Source: Bacillota bacterium (GTDB lineage: Bacteria > Bacillota_I > Bacilli_A > RFN20 > CAG-826). From it: a stretch of 37,914 nucleotides of DNA. Shown here piece after piece: positions 1 to 8,398 of the stretch (the stretch's first letter is position 1; each line of letters starts with the position of its first letter). The notes below the pieces were generated by a model. It was not told where the DNA came from. It searched no databases and saw nothing but the letters and a program-made list of their open reading frames with translations. Where the stretch lies: the NCBI GenBank assembly GCA_030537155.1, contig JAUNOH010000012.1, positions 1-37,914 on the forward strand. The letters are read 5' to 3'. Position numbers and translations under genes: made by a program.

Positions 1-32
1 GTTTCGCCCTTTTTATTCGATGGATGGCTTAT

Positions 33-920
33 TTATTCAACTTCTTCCTTCTGTTTCCCGATGAAGTTGACGCTGATGCCGCTGGGACCGAGCATCGTCG
101 AGAGGATGGGGCCGTGCTCATAGATGGTCACCTTCACATCCTTCGGAATCCGCCTTTTGAGGTTGAATGATAATCTCATGGCCTCAAGGGAGCAGGCGGT
201 GTGCCCGATTAAAATCCTCTTCGTCACCCCTGGCTCCACCCTTTCGGCGGAACGCTTGGCCAATATCCTTATTGATCTACCGCGCCCATGCGTATGGAAA
301 AGGGGCATCGGCTCGCCTTTCCTATCAAAGCCGATGATGGCTTTCTTGCCAAAAATCCCATAGAAGAATGCCTCAAAGGGTCCGACCAAATCGGCCTTGG
401 CCAGATAACGGAGGTTCCTGGAGGTCGATAGATGGTGGGTATGGGGTTTCTTCTCCTCGATCATATCCCCCACTTCCTCAAGGCTATGCCCCTTCTTCCT
501 TAATTTGCTGGCCTCGATGGATAAGCTCCCCAAAGCCGGGCCGATCGTCATCGAGTCGATGCAACGGAATTTGAATTCCGGATATTCCTCCTGGATCTTC
601 TTTCCGACCGATAGGGCGCTCATATAGGAGCCAAGAACCTTATGGGAGGGGGCGATGTAGAGGACGCCCTTCCCCTTTTTGGCCTGCTTCCTGAAGAATT
701 CCTCAAACGAATTAAGCCCAACCTGGAGGGTGAATACCCTCTCCTTCTTCTTCAGCATCCGGATGAAGGCGGCCCTTTCGACGTGTTCCCAGTCCACGCT
801 GGCCGGGTATTCCTTGCCATCTAGGAAAATCTGCATGGGCAAAAACTCGAGGGAATGCTCCTTCCTGGCGGCCTTTCCCAAATCGGCGCTGGAATCACAC
901 AAAATGACGAAGTCGGGCAT
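33..920 (-). CDS. DegV family fatty-acid-binding protein
   Basis: About 295 residues from the ATG at 920, the usual length for DegV proteins. The N-terminus carries the family's DSSAD motif (residues 9-13). The C-terminus has the HGPILSTMLGPSGI region, matching the conserved glycine-rich end that closes the lipid pocket. DegV/FakB proteins bind one fatty acid and present it to fatty acid kinase for phosphorylation; no FakA partner is seen in the window. A frame extending to an ATG at 953 exists, but a TATAAT box at 942-947 lies inside it, so I prefer 920. Strand and spacing suggest a single-gene unit with its own promoter. Confidence 0.9.
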   Translation of the reverse strand: MPDFVILCDSSADLGKAARKEHSLEFLPMQIFLDGKEYPASVDWEHVERAAFIRMLKKKERVFTLQVGLNSFEEFFRKQAKKGKGVLYIAPSHKVLGSYMSALSVGKKIQEEYPEFKFRCIDSMTIGPALGSLSIEASKLRKKGHSLEEVGDMIEEKKPHTHHLSTSRNLRYLAKADLVGPFEAFFYGIFGKKAIIGFDRKGEPMPLFHTHGRGRSIRILAKRSAERVEPGVTKRILIGHTACSLEAMRLSFNLKRRIPKDVKVTIYEHGPILSTMLGPSGISVNFIGKQKEEVE

Positions 921-941
921 AATCGATAATACCTTACTGGC

Positions 942-947
942 ATTATA
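942..947 (-). promoter_or_regulatory. -10 box for degV-like gene
   Basis: Perfect TATAAT on the minus strand, 21 nt before the chosen ATG at 920. It follows directly after the terminator of the preceding gene (975-996). No convincing -35 is seen at 16-18 bp. Confidence 0.5.
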
Positions 948-974
948 CCCCATCGCGTAGTATTTGCCCGTAAC

Positions 975-996
975 AAAAAAGCCCCATTGGGGCTTA
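975..996 (-). terminator. Rho-independent terminator
   Basis: AAGCCCC / GGGGCTT hairpin followed by a T-run on the minus strand. It overlaps the stop codon of the 994-1533 gene and closes the four-gene operon. Confidence 0.8.
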
Positions 997-1533
997 TTCG
1001 TCAGTAGTCTCGTCTTCCGGGGTGTTATCCACGCTTTCCTCGGCTTGGGGCTCGGGGGATTCTTCTCCCTTCAGCTCCTCCTCGATGGCCTCGAGCATCA
1101 GGGGGACCGGATGGTAGTAATGGTAGATGGCCTGGAATATATAGACCAAGCCGAGGTAGATCAGATCTCCCCCGATCACGTAGCCGAATAAGGGCGAGGC
1201 CTCAGCCCCCTCGGGGATATGGACATAGCCCAAGCAGAGCATGCAGATATCGAAGACGAGGACGAATAAGGCCACGGGGAGAATCATCAATTTGTCGATC
1301 ATCGCCGATTTCTTCCGGTGCTTCTCGCTTTTTAAGCACCAGATGAAGTCGAAGATGAGATAGCTGCAGCCAACTAGGGTCACGTAGGTGAAGGCGATCC
1401 TCTTCCAGTCGGCCACCGAGATGACCCCGGTGACGATGAGGATGCCCAAAACCAAAAAGACGGCGGCAAATACCAATAGCTCGCCGGAATATATCAGCTT
1501 GATCTTCTTGATGGGGTCCATCTTCTTTTTCAT
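994..1533 (-). CDS. Small membrane protein, last gene of operon
   Basis: 179 residues, not recognised as a named family. Four hydrophobic segments are visible (about residues 15-37, 47-67, 82-103 and 118-138). They are followed by a 40-residue acidic tail rich in Glu, Pro and Ser that should lie in the cytoplasm. The start overlaps the stop of the upstream gene by 4 nt (ATGA), implying translational coupling. The three membrane genes and the GT-B-like gene upstream are co-directional and tightly packed, so they probably act together at the membrane. No catalytic motif is visible. Confidence 0.75.
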   Translation of the reverse strand: MKKKMDPIKKIKLIYSGELLVFAAVFLVLGILIVTGVISVADWKRIAFTYVTLVGCSYLIFDFIWCLKSEKHRKKSAMIDKLMILPVALFVLVFDICMLCLGYVHIPEGAEASPLFGYVIGGDLIYLGLVYIFQAIYHYYHPVPLMLEAIEEELKGEESPEPQAEESVDNTPEDETTDE

Positions 1534-1907
1534 GAGCGTTTCTCCTTCACCACTTCCGGCTCGCTTTGCTCCTCGAGGGCCAATTTGGCCTCCATAGCCG
1601 AAAGGCGTTTGGCCCGGCTTTTGGCGATCGATATCCGGATGGCCGAGGCCACGTCGAGGTAGCCCATGAAGATGTCAAAGCAGATCCAGAAGGCGAATAT
1701 TATCACCGGGAAGATGCCCAGGATGATGTCGACGGGTAAATATAGCAGGGAGAGGAAATGCTTTCCCATCTGCTTAAAGCACAGTAAGAAGAGGTTTTTG
1801 AAGATCCCATATATCGGGATGATGATGTCCACCACCAAAATGCGGTAGACGTACATCACCGCCCACATCGGGAGGAAGCCTATGATGGCGATGAGCTTAT
1901 TGATCAT
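1530..1907 (-). CDS. Small membrane protein, operon middle gene
   Basis: 125 residues, unrecognised. Strong hydrophobic segments cover roughly residues 3-25 and 50-80, so two or three membrane passes are likely. The C-terminal 40 residues are charged and end in a run of Lys and Arg. Both ends overlap its neighbours by 4 nt (ATGA at 1904-1907 and 1530-1533), which is a strong sign that the three proteins are made in step. It has no similarity to the other two that I can see by eye. Confidence 0.7.
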   Translation of the reverse strand: MINKLIAIIGFLPMWAVMYVYRILVVDIIIPIYGIFKNLFLLCFKQMGKHFLSLLYLPVDIILGIFPVIIFAFWICFDIFMGYLDVASAIRISIAKSRAKRLSAMEAKLALEEQSEPEVVKEKRS

Positions 1908-2581
1908 GCCTTCTCCTCGCTTTCCCCGCCCTCGGGGGCTTCATCCTCCTCCAAAGACTCGTGGGTATAACGGATCTCGGCGATGCGGATGAGGTTGCTC
2001 AATAAGAAGGTAAGGAAGACGATGAGCATCAAGGTGTAGGTGACTATCTCGGTCCACACCCCATCCGCGGCGGCGATGGAGATGATGCTGGTGACGATGC
2101 CGATGACGCTCCCCAATAAAGAGGTGGCGAGCCTGATTTTCTTCTTCGGGAGCTTCAGGGGGACGTAATGGATGGCGGTGGCGATCCCAAAGCAGACGAA
2201 GGCGATGACCTCAAAGGAGGCCGTGGTCCAATCCAAGGCGTCGGTCTCGGTGTAATTCGACCAGAGTAAGAAGAAGCTGGCGATGGCCAATAAGCCGAAA
2301 TATCCCATGCCCATCGCGTTTTGGGCCCATTTCTTTTGATCGGTGTAGTAATTCATCATCAAGAAGGCCCCGAAGACGCCGAGCAAGACGGCGACCGCGG
2401 TCGTGAAAAGGCAATAGAAGACCAACAGGGTGGCGATTTCCCCGGATAGGCTATCCTGGGCGGCGGCCAGGAGGATGATGACGAAATAGGCGTAGGCCGT
2501 ATAAAGGAAAGTCGGCCCCGCGAATAAGGAGAATAGGCCCGACATGAGCCTACTGAATTTAATGCCCCTCTCGAAATCCAT
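1904..2581 (-). CDS. Multi-pass membrane protein
   Basis: 225 residues with six predicted membrane helices (about residues 12-35, 45-75, 90-108, 120-140, 150-172 and 178-198) and a Glu-rich C-terminal tail. Family not recognised. The ATG at 2581 has no Shine-Dalgarno sequence. A perfect TATAAT (2589-2594) lies just 7 nt upstream with TTAAGG 17 bp further back, so this gene probably has its own leaderless promoter embedded in the 3' end of the preceding gene. It is translationally coupled to the next gene by an ATGA overlap. Confidence 0.75.
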   Translation of the reverse strand: MDFERGIKFSRLMSGLFSLFAGPTFLYTAYAYFVIILLAAAQDSLSGEIATLLVFYCLFTTAVAVLLGVFGAFLMMNYYTDQKKWAQNAMGMGYFGLLAIASFFLLWSNYTETDALDWTTASFEVIAFVCFGIATAIHYVPLKLPKKKIRLATSLLGSVIGIVTSIISIAAADGVWTEIVTYTLMLIVFLTFLLSNLIRIAEIRYTHESLEEDEAPEGGESEEKA

Positions 2582-2588
2582 GGTGATG

Positions 2589-2617
2589 ATTATAACCTAT
2601 TTATTCTTTTCCCTTAA
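2589..2617 (-). promoter_or_regulatory. Promoter, leaderless type, for 1904-2581 gene
   Basis: TTAAGG - 17 bp - TATAAT on the minus strand. The -10 box ends 7 nt before the ATG, so transcription should start at or next to the start codon. Confidence 0.55.
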
Positions 2618-4046
2618 CCGCGAGCTCGACGGCTTTGTAGCCGCCATCGTAGAGACCCTCGGATTTTAGCTTGAGGATATTGCGGTTGATGTGGCGCAGT
2701 AGCTCCTTGTCGGAGATGAGCCTGACGGTCATCTCGTGCTGGCTTTTCACCTCGGGCACCTCAAAGCTCCCATCCCCGTATTCAGCCCCGTGGATGGCCC
2801 CATAGGCCTCATGCCCGCCGATGTGCTTGGTGAAGATCTTGGGGATCGGGTAGAAGGATAGTTCGCTGGGCTTGGTGAGGAGGATATCCGAGACCCTCAT
2901 CAAAAGGTTAGACGAATAGACGGCCTCGAAGATGTCGGAGTTATAAAAGCAGTAAATGCCTTTGGCGTCAGCCGTCCGTAGCTCTTTAACCAGTTCCTCG
3001 ATTTTGCCGTATTCATCGAAGAATTTATGGCAGTCCTTCATGAGTTCGGCATCCTTTTTGCACAGGTATTCGTAGACGTTTTTGTGGTCGCCGAAATTGA
3101 GGAAGACAGCGATCTTCCCCTCTTTGATATAGGGGGATAGCTTCTTTAGGCTCTCAAGCAGCGACTTGGCCCCGGCCCCGGCGCCCCCGACGGAGAATAA
3201 TAGCCTCAAAGGCTTATCCGAATCGATTCTCTCCAGGCGGGATTTGGTATCTTCCTCCAGGTTGGCGACCAATTCGTGGTCGACGTAGTGGCCAACCTCG
3301 AATAGGCTATCGTCATCCATCCCCTTGAGGGGGGTCTTGGCAAAGCCGTTCATCATCTTATAACCCAGATAGGCAAAGGGGGTCTGGACGGTGTGGATGG
3401 CCCCTTCGGAAAGGTGGAGGGCCATCGGCCAGTTGTCCGGGATGGCGTTGACCACGTGGGTCAGTCCGGCATGAACGGCGCCTTGGCTGGGCCAGACGTG
3501 GGTGGCGACGTAAGGCACATCCTTCGGGAAATCGGCGAATAAAGGCACCAAAAGCTCGGAGTTCTTCTGATCGGCCGCGTTATAGGTGAGTTTACGGAAG
3601 CCCTCGGAATTCAAAGGCTCCCAGATCAAGGCATTGAATAGCTTCGACTTCGAGGAGATGCGGCTGGCTAACGAATATAGGTCGTTCTGGTAACGGATCA
3701 TCTTGCTCCCGGTCGCCTCGAAGCCGGCCAGGTTAAACCAATAAGGCTCATACCCCATGGCCTTGGCGCAGCTGGCGATGGCCATCGAGATACGGTAATG
3801 CCCGAAGCCCATGCGGATATTCCCGACCACCACCGCTTTCTCGCTCCACTGGAAGGGTTTGTCCGAGGAGACGAGCTCGCTCACGCCCATATGGGAGAGG
3901 CAGGGAATCGGCTTGAGGGCGAGGTGGTATTCCTTCTTGGAGTCATCCCCGAAGCGCTTGATGAATTTGGCCTTGGATTTCTCGGCCTTTTTGAGGGTCT
4001 TCTTGTCGATCGGATTCCCGAAAATGATGGATGAACGGTCTTTCAT
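2601..4046 (-). CDS. GT-B-like (MGDG synthase/MurG-like) protein of unknown substrate
   Basis: 481 residues. Residues about 70-95 contain a VVVGNIRMGFGHYR stretch, reminiscent of the glycine/histidine loop that opens the N-terminal half of MGDG-synthase and diacylglycerol glycosyltransferases. LLFSVGGAGAG (about 280) would then open the second Rossmann half, and a TKPSELSFYP motif (about 390) with a following GGHE recalls the donor-sugar loop. The fold is inferred from these motifs. No signal peptide or membrane helix, so cytoplasmic or peripheral. It heads an operon of three membrane proteins, which fits a role in lipid or envelope glycosylation. The function is not established. Confidence 0.65.
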   Translation of the reverse strand: MKDRSSIIFGNPIDKKTLKKAEKSKAKFIKRFGDDSKKEYHLALKPIPCLSHMGVSELVSSDKPFQWSEKAVVVGNIRMGFGHYRISMAIASCAKAMGYEPYWFNLAGFEATGSKMIRYQNDLYSLASRISSKSKLFNALIWEPLNSEGFRKLTYNAADQKNSELLVPLFADFPKDVPYVATHVWPSQGAVHAGLTHVVNAIPDNWPMALHLSEGAIHTVQTPFAYLGYKMMNGFAKTPLKGMDDDSLFEVGHYVDHELVANLEEDTKSRLERIDSDKPLRLLFSVGGAGAGAKSLLESLKKLSPYIKEGKIAVFLNFGDHKNVYEYLCKKDAELMKDCHKFFDEYGKIEELVKELRTADAKGIYCFYNSDIFEAVYSSNLLMRVSDILLTKPSELSFYPIPKIFTKHIGGHEAYGAIHGAEYGDGSFEVPEVKSQHEMTVRLISDKELLRHINRNILKLKSEGLYDGGYKAVELAVKGKE

Positions 4047-4165
4047 GGGTCAATTTTTCCTAACTCAATTATTCTACTATTTACGCGCGCAAGATTGGGC
4101 GCCAAATTGCCTTTTAAATATCGATAAGTTTGATAAAATATCGGGCTTGGTAAGCGAGGAGAGAT

Positions 4166-4630
4166 ATGGAAGAGCGTTTCATGCTGGAGGCCATCGCCGA
4201 GGCGAGGCTTGGTATCAATAACGGCCACGGGGGTCCCTTCGGGGCCGTCATCGTCAAAGACGGGAAGATCGTCGGGCGGGGCCACAATCAGGTCATCAAG
4301 AACCAGGACGCCACCTGCCATGGCGAGATGATGGCCATCAGAGATGCCTCGAAAAACCTAAATAGCTTCGATCTATCCGGCTGCGAGATTTACACCACCG
4401 GCTACCCCTGCCCCATGTGTATGGGCGCCATCCTCTGGGCCAACATCGATAAGGTCTACTATGGCTGCGACGTCCATGACACCGAGAAAATCGGCTTCCG
4501 GGACAATGCCTTCTACGAGAAGCTATCCTCCGAGGAGGAGAAGAAATCCTTCATCAAAGAAATCGGTCGGAAGGAATGCCTGGACCTCTATGGCGAGTAT
4601 ATGAAGATCCAGGGCGGGGCCAATTATTGA
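4166..4630 (+). CDS. guaD: Guanine deaminase-type nucleoside deaminase
   Basis: 154 residues, full length for the small CDA-fold guanine deaminases such as Bacillus GuaD. Zinc-site motifs are present: CHGEMMA (His and proton-shuttling Glu, about residues 51-57) and PCPMCMGA (two Cys ligands, about 82-89). Family knowledge says the enzyme hydrolyses guanine to xanthine and ammonia in the cytosol. Other tRNA-adenosine or cytosine deaminases share the fold, but the HGE motif and C-terminal tail favour guanine deaminase. The AGGAGAG ribosome-binding site sits immediately upstream. Monocistronic and divergent from the GT-B-like gene; purine salvage links it to the AzgA-type permease at 18.5-20.1 kb. 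Confidence 0.85.
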   Translation: MEERFMLEAIAEARLGINNGHGGPFGAVIVKDGKIVGRGHNQVIKNQDATCHGEMMAIRDASKNLNSFDLSGCEIYTTGYPCPMCMGAILWANIDKVYYGCDVHDTEKIGFRDNAFYEKLSSEEEKKSFIKEIGRKECLDLYGEYMKIQGGANY

Positions 4631-4656
4631 AAAAGCCGTGAACGCCACGGCTTTTT
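4630..4656. terminator. Bidirectional terminator
   Basis: AAAAAGCCGTG / CACGGCTTTTT hairpin with A- and T-runs on both sides. It lies between the converging guanine deaminase (plus) and the 4660-5109 membrane gene (minus). Confidence 0.9.
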
Positions 4657-4659
4657 CTT

Positions 4660-5109
4660 TTATTGTTCCTCGACCTCGGCCTCGATCGGCTCGCTTCTAT
4701 CGACTTTCGGCGATAGCTGCTGGTCGGTGAAGGAGAGGGCCATGGCCCCGGCGATCTTTAGGAAGAGCTCCCCGAAGATGAGGCAGATGACCCCGATGGC
4801 GATCAGTTGTTTCCTCTGGGTGGCTTTTTTGGATAGGTGACGCAGCCACAGTCCAAGGAAGAACGAGATGGCGAAGTAGACCCAACTCACAACGTTGATG
4901 ATCCAGAAGATGATCCAGCATATCTTCTCGGCCGAATCGATTTGATCCTGGGTGGGGATGCCACCCTCGGCGAAGATATCGGCCACCTCCTTCACAATCT
5001 CGGGAAGGATGAGGATGGAGACTATAGTGATGATGAGGGCGATGGCCAAGCCCATGAAGGCCCCGAACAGGGCGAAGGTCTTGACGTCGTATTTCTTTCC
5101 GGAATTCAT
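4660..5109 (-). CDS. Four-helix membrane protein, end of glycolipid-type operon
   Basis: 149 residues from the ATG at 5109. An open frame continues upstream, but its extension only overlaps the acyltransferase in another frame. The chosen ATG overlaps the preceding stop by 4 nt (ATGA), the operon's habitual coupling. Hydrophobic stretches lie at about residues 10-35, 60-88 and 102-127. The C-terminus is acidic. No family recognised. Its position after a glycosyltransferase and a PlsC-type enzyme suggests a membrane accessory of the same pathway, which is inference only. Confidence 0.7.
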   Translation of the reverse strand: MNSGKKYDVKTFALFGAFMGLAIALIITIVSILILPEIVKEVADIFAEGGIPTQDQIDSAEKICWIIFWIINVVSWVYFAISFFLGLWLRHLSKKATQRKQLIAIGVICLIFGELFLKIAGAMALSFTDQQLSPKVDRSEPIEAEVEEQ

Positions 5110-5900
5110 TTGCTTTCCTCCTTGGGGCGGGGGAGATAGCGAATGCATTCGATATTCTCGTCCTCGGCTGAATGTTTGACCATGAAGTCGTACACCTGAT
5201 CGCGGAGATCCTTCTTCCGGGCGGAGAGGGATAGCCGCATGTTCGGGTAGATGGGGGCGGAGATGTGGAGGGTCATCCTCGGCTTGAGGTTTTTGAAGAG
5301 TTTCCTCCTCCGATAGGTGGTGCACATGGCGACCACCGGGGCCCCGAGCTCAGCCGGGTAGACGAAGGCATCGTCCTTAAAAGGACGGATGTGGGTGCTA
5401 TAGGGCCAGATATGGGCCTCGGGGAAGATGGAGATGGCGGCTTTCTGCTTGATCCTATAACGGATGCAGTTATTGAAGCCCTCCCTCTCCTCCATGTTCT
5501 CGGGGACGGGGATGCAGCCTAGCATCTGGATCAGCCAGCGGATGCCGCGGATCGAGGTCGAGTCCTGATTGGAGACGATATAGGTCCGGTGCCCCCTGAC
5601 GACGTAGCACTGGGCGGTCCAGGCATCGCATATCTGGGTGTGGTTGCCATAGATGAAGTAGCCCTGCCGCTTCAACGGCTTGACGTTTTTCTTGCCGATG
5701 GTCTTCACGCCCCAGCCGATTTTGCCGACCATCCAGATGACGGGGATGGCAATAAGGCGGTAAAGCAAAGTGGCGCATAGCCTCCAGAAGACGTTCGTGT
5801 GGACGTATTTGAAATTCTTGCCAAGGGGGCGACGCTTGATGTTGTTGCCCGAGAACTCGTCGTTTAAAAGGTCATCGTAATAAACGGTTTTTACCTTCAT
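5106..5900 (-). CDS. PlsC-like 1-acylglycerol-3-phosphate O-acyltransferase
   Basis: 264 residues. The acyltransferase block I motif, Asn-His-x4-Asp, is seen as NHTQICD (residues 86-92). Block III is FPEAH (159-163), equivalent to the FPEGT of PlsC. A hydrophobic segment at about residues 40-62 should anchor it to the inner face of the membrane. Family members acylate lysophosphatidate or related lipid hydroxyls with acyl-ACP/acyl-phosphate. The substitution EAH for EGT is unusual, and the co-transcribed GT4 enzyme leaves open that the acceptor is a glycolipid. Start and stop overlap both neighbours by 4 nt. Confidence 0.85.
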   Translation of the reverse strand: MKVKTVYYDDLLNDEFSGNNIKRRPLGKNFKYVHTNVFWRLCATLLYRLIAIPVIWMVGKIGWGVKTIGKKNVKPLKRQGYFIYGNHTQICDAWTAQCYVVRGHRTYIVSNQDSTSIRGIRWLIQMLGCIPVPENMEEREGFNNCIRYRIKQKAAISIFPEAHIWPYSTHIRPFKDDAFVYPAELGAPVVAMCTTYRRRKLFKNLKPRMTLHISAPIYPNMRLSLSARKKDLRDQVYDFMVKHSAEDENIECIRYLPRPKEESK

Positions 5901-7051
5901 ATCATTTCCTTGGGCTGGCCGGAGGCGACTTCCTTGAACATCTGCTCCATCTTCCTCATCGACTCATCGAAATTGTATTTCTGGCGGTAGATTAAGTATT
6001 TTTGCCCGTTTTCGATCCTCTCCTGGGGGTGGTCGATCCAGTAATCGATCTTCGCGGCGCAGTCTTTGGAGGACTTATGGTGGAAGACGTTATTGGGGTC
6101 GAGGGCATAGCCGGAGACGGCCGAGACCTTGGAGTCGGTCAAAACCGGGCATAGCCCGATGGAAAGGGCCTCAAGGCAGCCTAATGGTTCGATGTCGACC
6201 CTCCCACAGTGGGCATAGATGTCGGTCATCGAGAGCAACTCGATCATCTGCTCGTGGCTATGGAAGCCCAAAACCGCGGGATTGGCACAGTATTTCTTGC
6301 AGAGCTTTTTGATTTTCTTCTCCTTAGGCCCGGCCCCAGCCAAAACCAGGACGACGTCCTTGTTGTGCTTGGAATACTTCATGGCCTTGATGAGGACCTT
6401 ATGAGACTTCTCGGCCGAATAGCGGGCCGAATAGAGGATGACGATCTTCCCCTCCAGCTCCGGGGGGCGCTTGACGTCCAGCTTCTCGAAGTCGGCGTGG
6501 ATGCCATTGGAGATGACATAGGCCGGGACCTTGTTCTTGGTCTCGTTTTGGAAGAAATGATGGATGAACTCCGAGGGGTAATGGATGGCCTTCACCTTCG
6601 AGAAGAGGTTCCGATTCAGGATCTTATACATGACCTTGTTGGCGAAGCCGGCCTTATCGAGGTAGACGTGGTTGGTGAAGTTCTCGGCCTGGGCGTGGAA
6701 GCTGGCGGTGCAGGGGATATTGTGCTCGTTGCAGTATTTGACGCACCAACTCGAGAGGGCGCCGCAGAAATTGAAATGGACCACATCGGCCCCCTCGAGG
6801 GCCTTGATGACGGTGTCCTTGTCCTTGCTGGAGGCTAAGGTGACGCCATTATGGCGGACGTAGCCGTTGAAGGGCCCGAAGTTGATGGAAGGCACCACGA
6901 AATAGCCGGGGGTCCCCTCCTTGTCCTTATCCGGGCAGACGATGCGGACCTCATGGCCCTGGGATTTGAGGTAATGGGCGACGTTTAGGGTGGCGATGGT
7001 GGTGCCGTTATTGGCCTCGCCGAGGACGTCGCAGACGAATGTAACGATCAT
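5897..7051 (-). CDS. Family 4 (GT-B) glycosyltransferase
   Basis: 384 residues. GT4 hallmarks are present: an N-terminal Rossmann half with the Gly-rich NNGTTIATLNVAHYL segment, the phosphate-contacting R-x4-K (RYSAEK, residues 210-215), and the retaining E-x7-E motif (E288 to E295 in EPLGCLEAL). Soluble with no signal peptide, presumably membrane-associated in the cytoplasm. The order (GT4, PlsC-type acyltransferase, membrane protein) resembles glycolipid anchor synthesis loci in Bacilli. Donor and acceptor cannot be read from sequence. A clear sigma-A-like promoter lies at 7082-7110. Confidence 0.9.
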   Translation of the reverse strand: MIVTFVCDVLGEANNGTTIATLNVAHYLKSQGHEVRIVCPDKDKEGTPGYFVVPSINFGPFNGYVRHNGVTLASSKDKDTVIKALEGADVVHFNFCGALSSWCVKYCNEHNIPCTASFHAQAENFTNHVYLDKAGFANKVMYKILNRNLFSKVKAIHYPSEFIHHFFQNETKNKVPAYVISNGIHADFEKLDVKRPPELEGKIVILYSARYSAEKSHKVLIKAMKYSKHNKDVVLVLAGAGPKEKKIKKLCKKYCANPAVLGFHSHEQMIELLSMTDIYAHCGRVDIEPLGCLEALSIGLCPVLTDSKVSAVSGYALDPNNVFHHKSSKDCAAKIDYWIDHPQERIENGQKYLIYRQKYNFDESMRKMEQMFKEVASGQPKEMI

Positions 7052-7081
7052 TTGTTGGCTCCCCTTGCTTGAGCTGGACTT

Positions 7082-7110
7082 ATTTTAGGGAGACCCACCT
7101 TTGGTGGCAA
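7082..7110 (-). promoter_or_regulatory. Promoter of GT4-PlsC operon
   Basis: TTGCCA (7105-7110) - 17 bp - TAAAAT (7082-7087) on the minus strand, ending about 30 nt upstream of the ATG at 7051. Confidence 0.7.
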
Positions 7111-7257
7111 GAGAGCCCCCTCTATTAATATTCATCAGTCGATTCTACGAAACGAAGAATGCCGAGCCAATCACTCTTTTCCGGGTGTTGACACTACACA
7201 TTCTGGGCAATTTAACGCGCCCGCGTTTTATAGTGGGCAAAACCGATGCGGGAGTGG

Positions 7258-7263
7258 CATAAT
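7258..7263 (+). promoter_or_regulatory. Extended -10 box of glf, leaderless type
   Basis: TGG-CATAAT (7255-7263) gives an extended -10 element. The ATG at 7270 follows after 6 nt, with no Shine-Dalgarno at usable distance. A second possible promoter upstream starts with TTGACA at 7184-7192. Confidence 0.5.
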
Positions 7264-7269
7264 ACAGTT

Positions 7270-8376
7270 ATGACATACGATTACCTGATCGTCGGGTCCG
7301 GTTTATCCGGCGCGACCATGGCGCGGTTATTGACCGATGAGGGCAAGAAGGTCCTCGTCATTGAAAAAAGAGATGAGGTCGGCGGCAACATCGCCACCAA
7401 GAATATCGACGGCATAGACGTCCATGTCTATGGCCCCCACATCTTCCACACCTCCGATAAGGGGGCGTGGGATTTCTTCTGCTCGCACGCGGACGTCTTC
7501 CCCTTCATCAATGCGCCTCTGGCCTACTATAAGGGCCACTACTACAACATGCCCTTCAACATGAACACCTTCCAGCAGCTCTGGGGCGTCACCACCCCCG
7601 AGGAGGCGAAGAAGAAAATCGCCGAGGAAGTGGAAAAAGAAGGCATCAAAGACCCCAAGAACCTCGAGGAGCAGGCCTTATCCCTCGTCGGGAGGACCAT
7701 CTTCGAGACCCTCGTCAAGGGCTACACCGAAAAACAATGGGGAAGGGATTGCAAAGACTTGCCGGCCTCCATCATCAAGAGGCTCCCCCTCCGCTTCGAG
7801 TATAACAACAACTACTTCAACGACATCTACCAGGGCCAGCCCCGTGGCGGCTATACCGCATTCATCGAAAACCTCCTAAAAGGAGTCGAGGTGAAAACCG
7901 GAGTCGACTATCTGGCGGGCAAGGAAAAATGGGACTCCTTGGCCGAGAGGGTCATCTACACCGGTAGGTTAGACGAGTACTTCGGCTTTGAATTGGGCCG
8001 TCTCGATTGGCGTTCCCTCCGCTTCGAGGTCGAGAAGTTGGACATCCCCGACTTCCAGCATAACGCTGTGGTCAACTACACCGACCGCGAACCGGCCTAT
8101 ACCAGGATAACCGAACACAAGCACTTCGATCCGGAGTGCCCCAATAAGACGAGCACCATCATCACCAAGGAATACCCCGATTCCTTCGAAGAAGGAAAAA
8201 TCCCATACTACGTCGTGAATGACGAAAGGAACAACGCCCTCTCCGAGGAATATCGGAAGAAGGCCGCCTCGCTTAAAGGAGTCTATTTCCTCGGTAGGTT
8301 AGCCAACTACAAATACTTCGATATGGACGATACCATCATCGAGGCCTTCGCCCTCCATAAGAGGCTGTCCGAATAA
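7270..8376 (+). CDS. glf: UDP-galactopyranose mutase
   Basis: 368 residues, normal for bacterial Glf. The FAD-binding motif GSGLSG occupies residues 9-14, followed by the family's DEVGGNIATK region and HVYGPHIFHT. The C-terminal part keeps the Glf features NYTDREPAYTRITEHKHF and EYPDSF. The enzyme interconverts UDP-galactopyranose and UDP-galactofuranose using reduced FAD, in the cytosol. An upstream in-frame ATG at 7246 is not used because the -10 element lies between. The next gene is a membrane GT2, so galactofuranose is probably built into a surface glycan. Confidence 0.95.
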   Translation: MTYDYLIVGSGLSGATMARLLTDEGKKVLVIEKRDEVGGNIATKNIDGIDVHVYGPHIFHTSDKGAWDFFCSHADVFPFINAPLAYYKGHYYNMPFNMNTFQQLWGVTTPEEAKKKIAEEVEKEGIKDPKNLEEQALSLVGRTIFETLVKGYTEKQWGRDCKDLPASIIKRLPLRFEYNNNYFNDIYQGQPRGGYTAFIENLLKGVEVKTGVDYLAGKEKWDSLAERVIYTGRLDEYFGFELGRLDWRSLRFEVEKLDIPDFQHNAVVNYTDREPAYTRITEHKHFDPECPNKTSTIITKEYPDSFEEGKIPYYVVNDERNNALSEEYRKKAASLKGVYFLGRLANYKYFDMDDTIIEAFALHKRLSE

Positions 8377-8398
8377 CCCCCGCAAAGGAACCCCCAAT

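Noticed and set aside
4660-5325. N-terminal extension of the 4660-5109 membrane protein to 5325
   Set aside because: The extension lies wholly inside the acyltransferase gene in another frame and is rich in Pro, His and Arg; the ATGA overlap at 5106-5109 gives a natural start.
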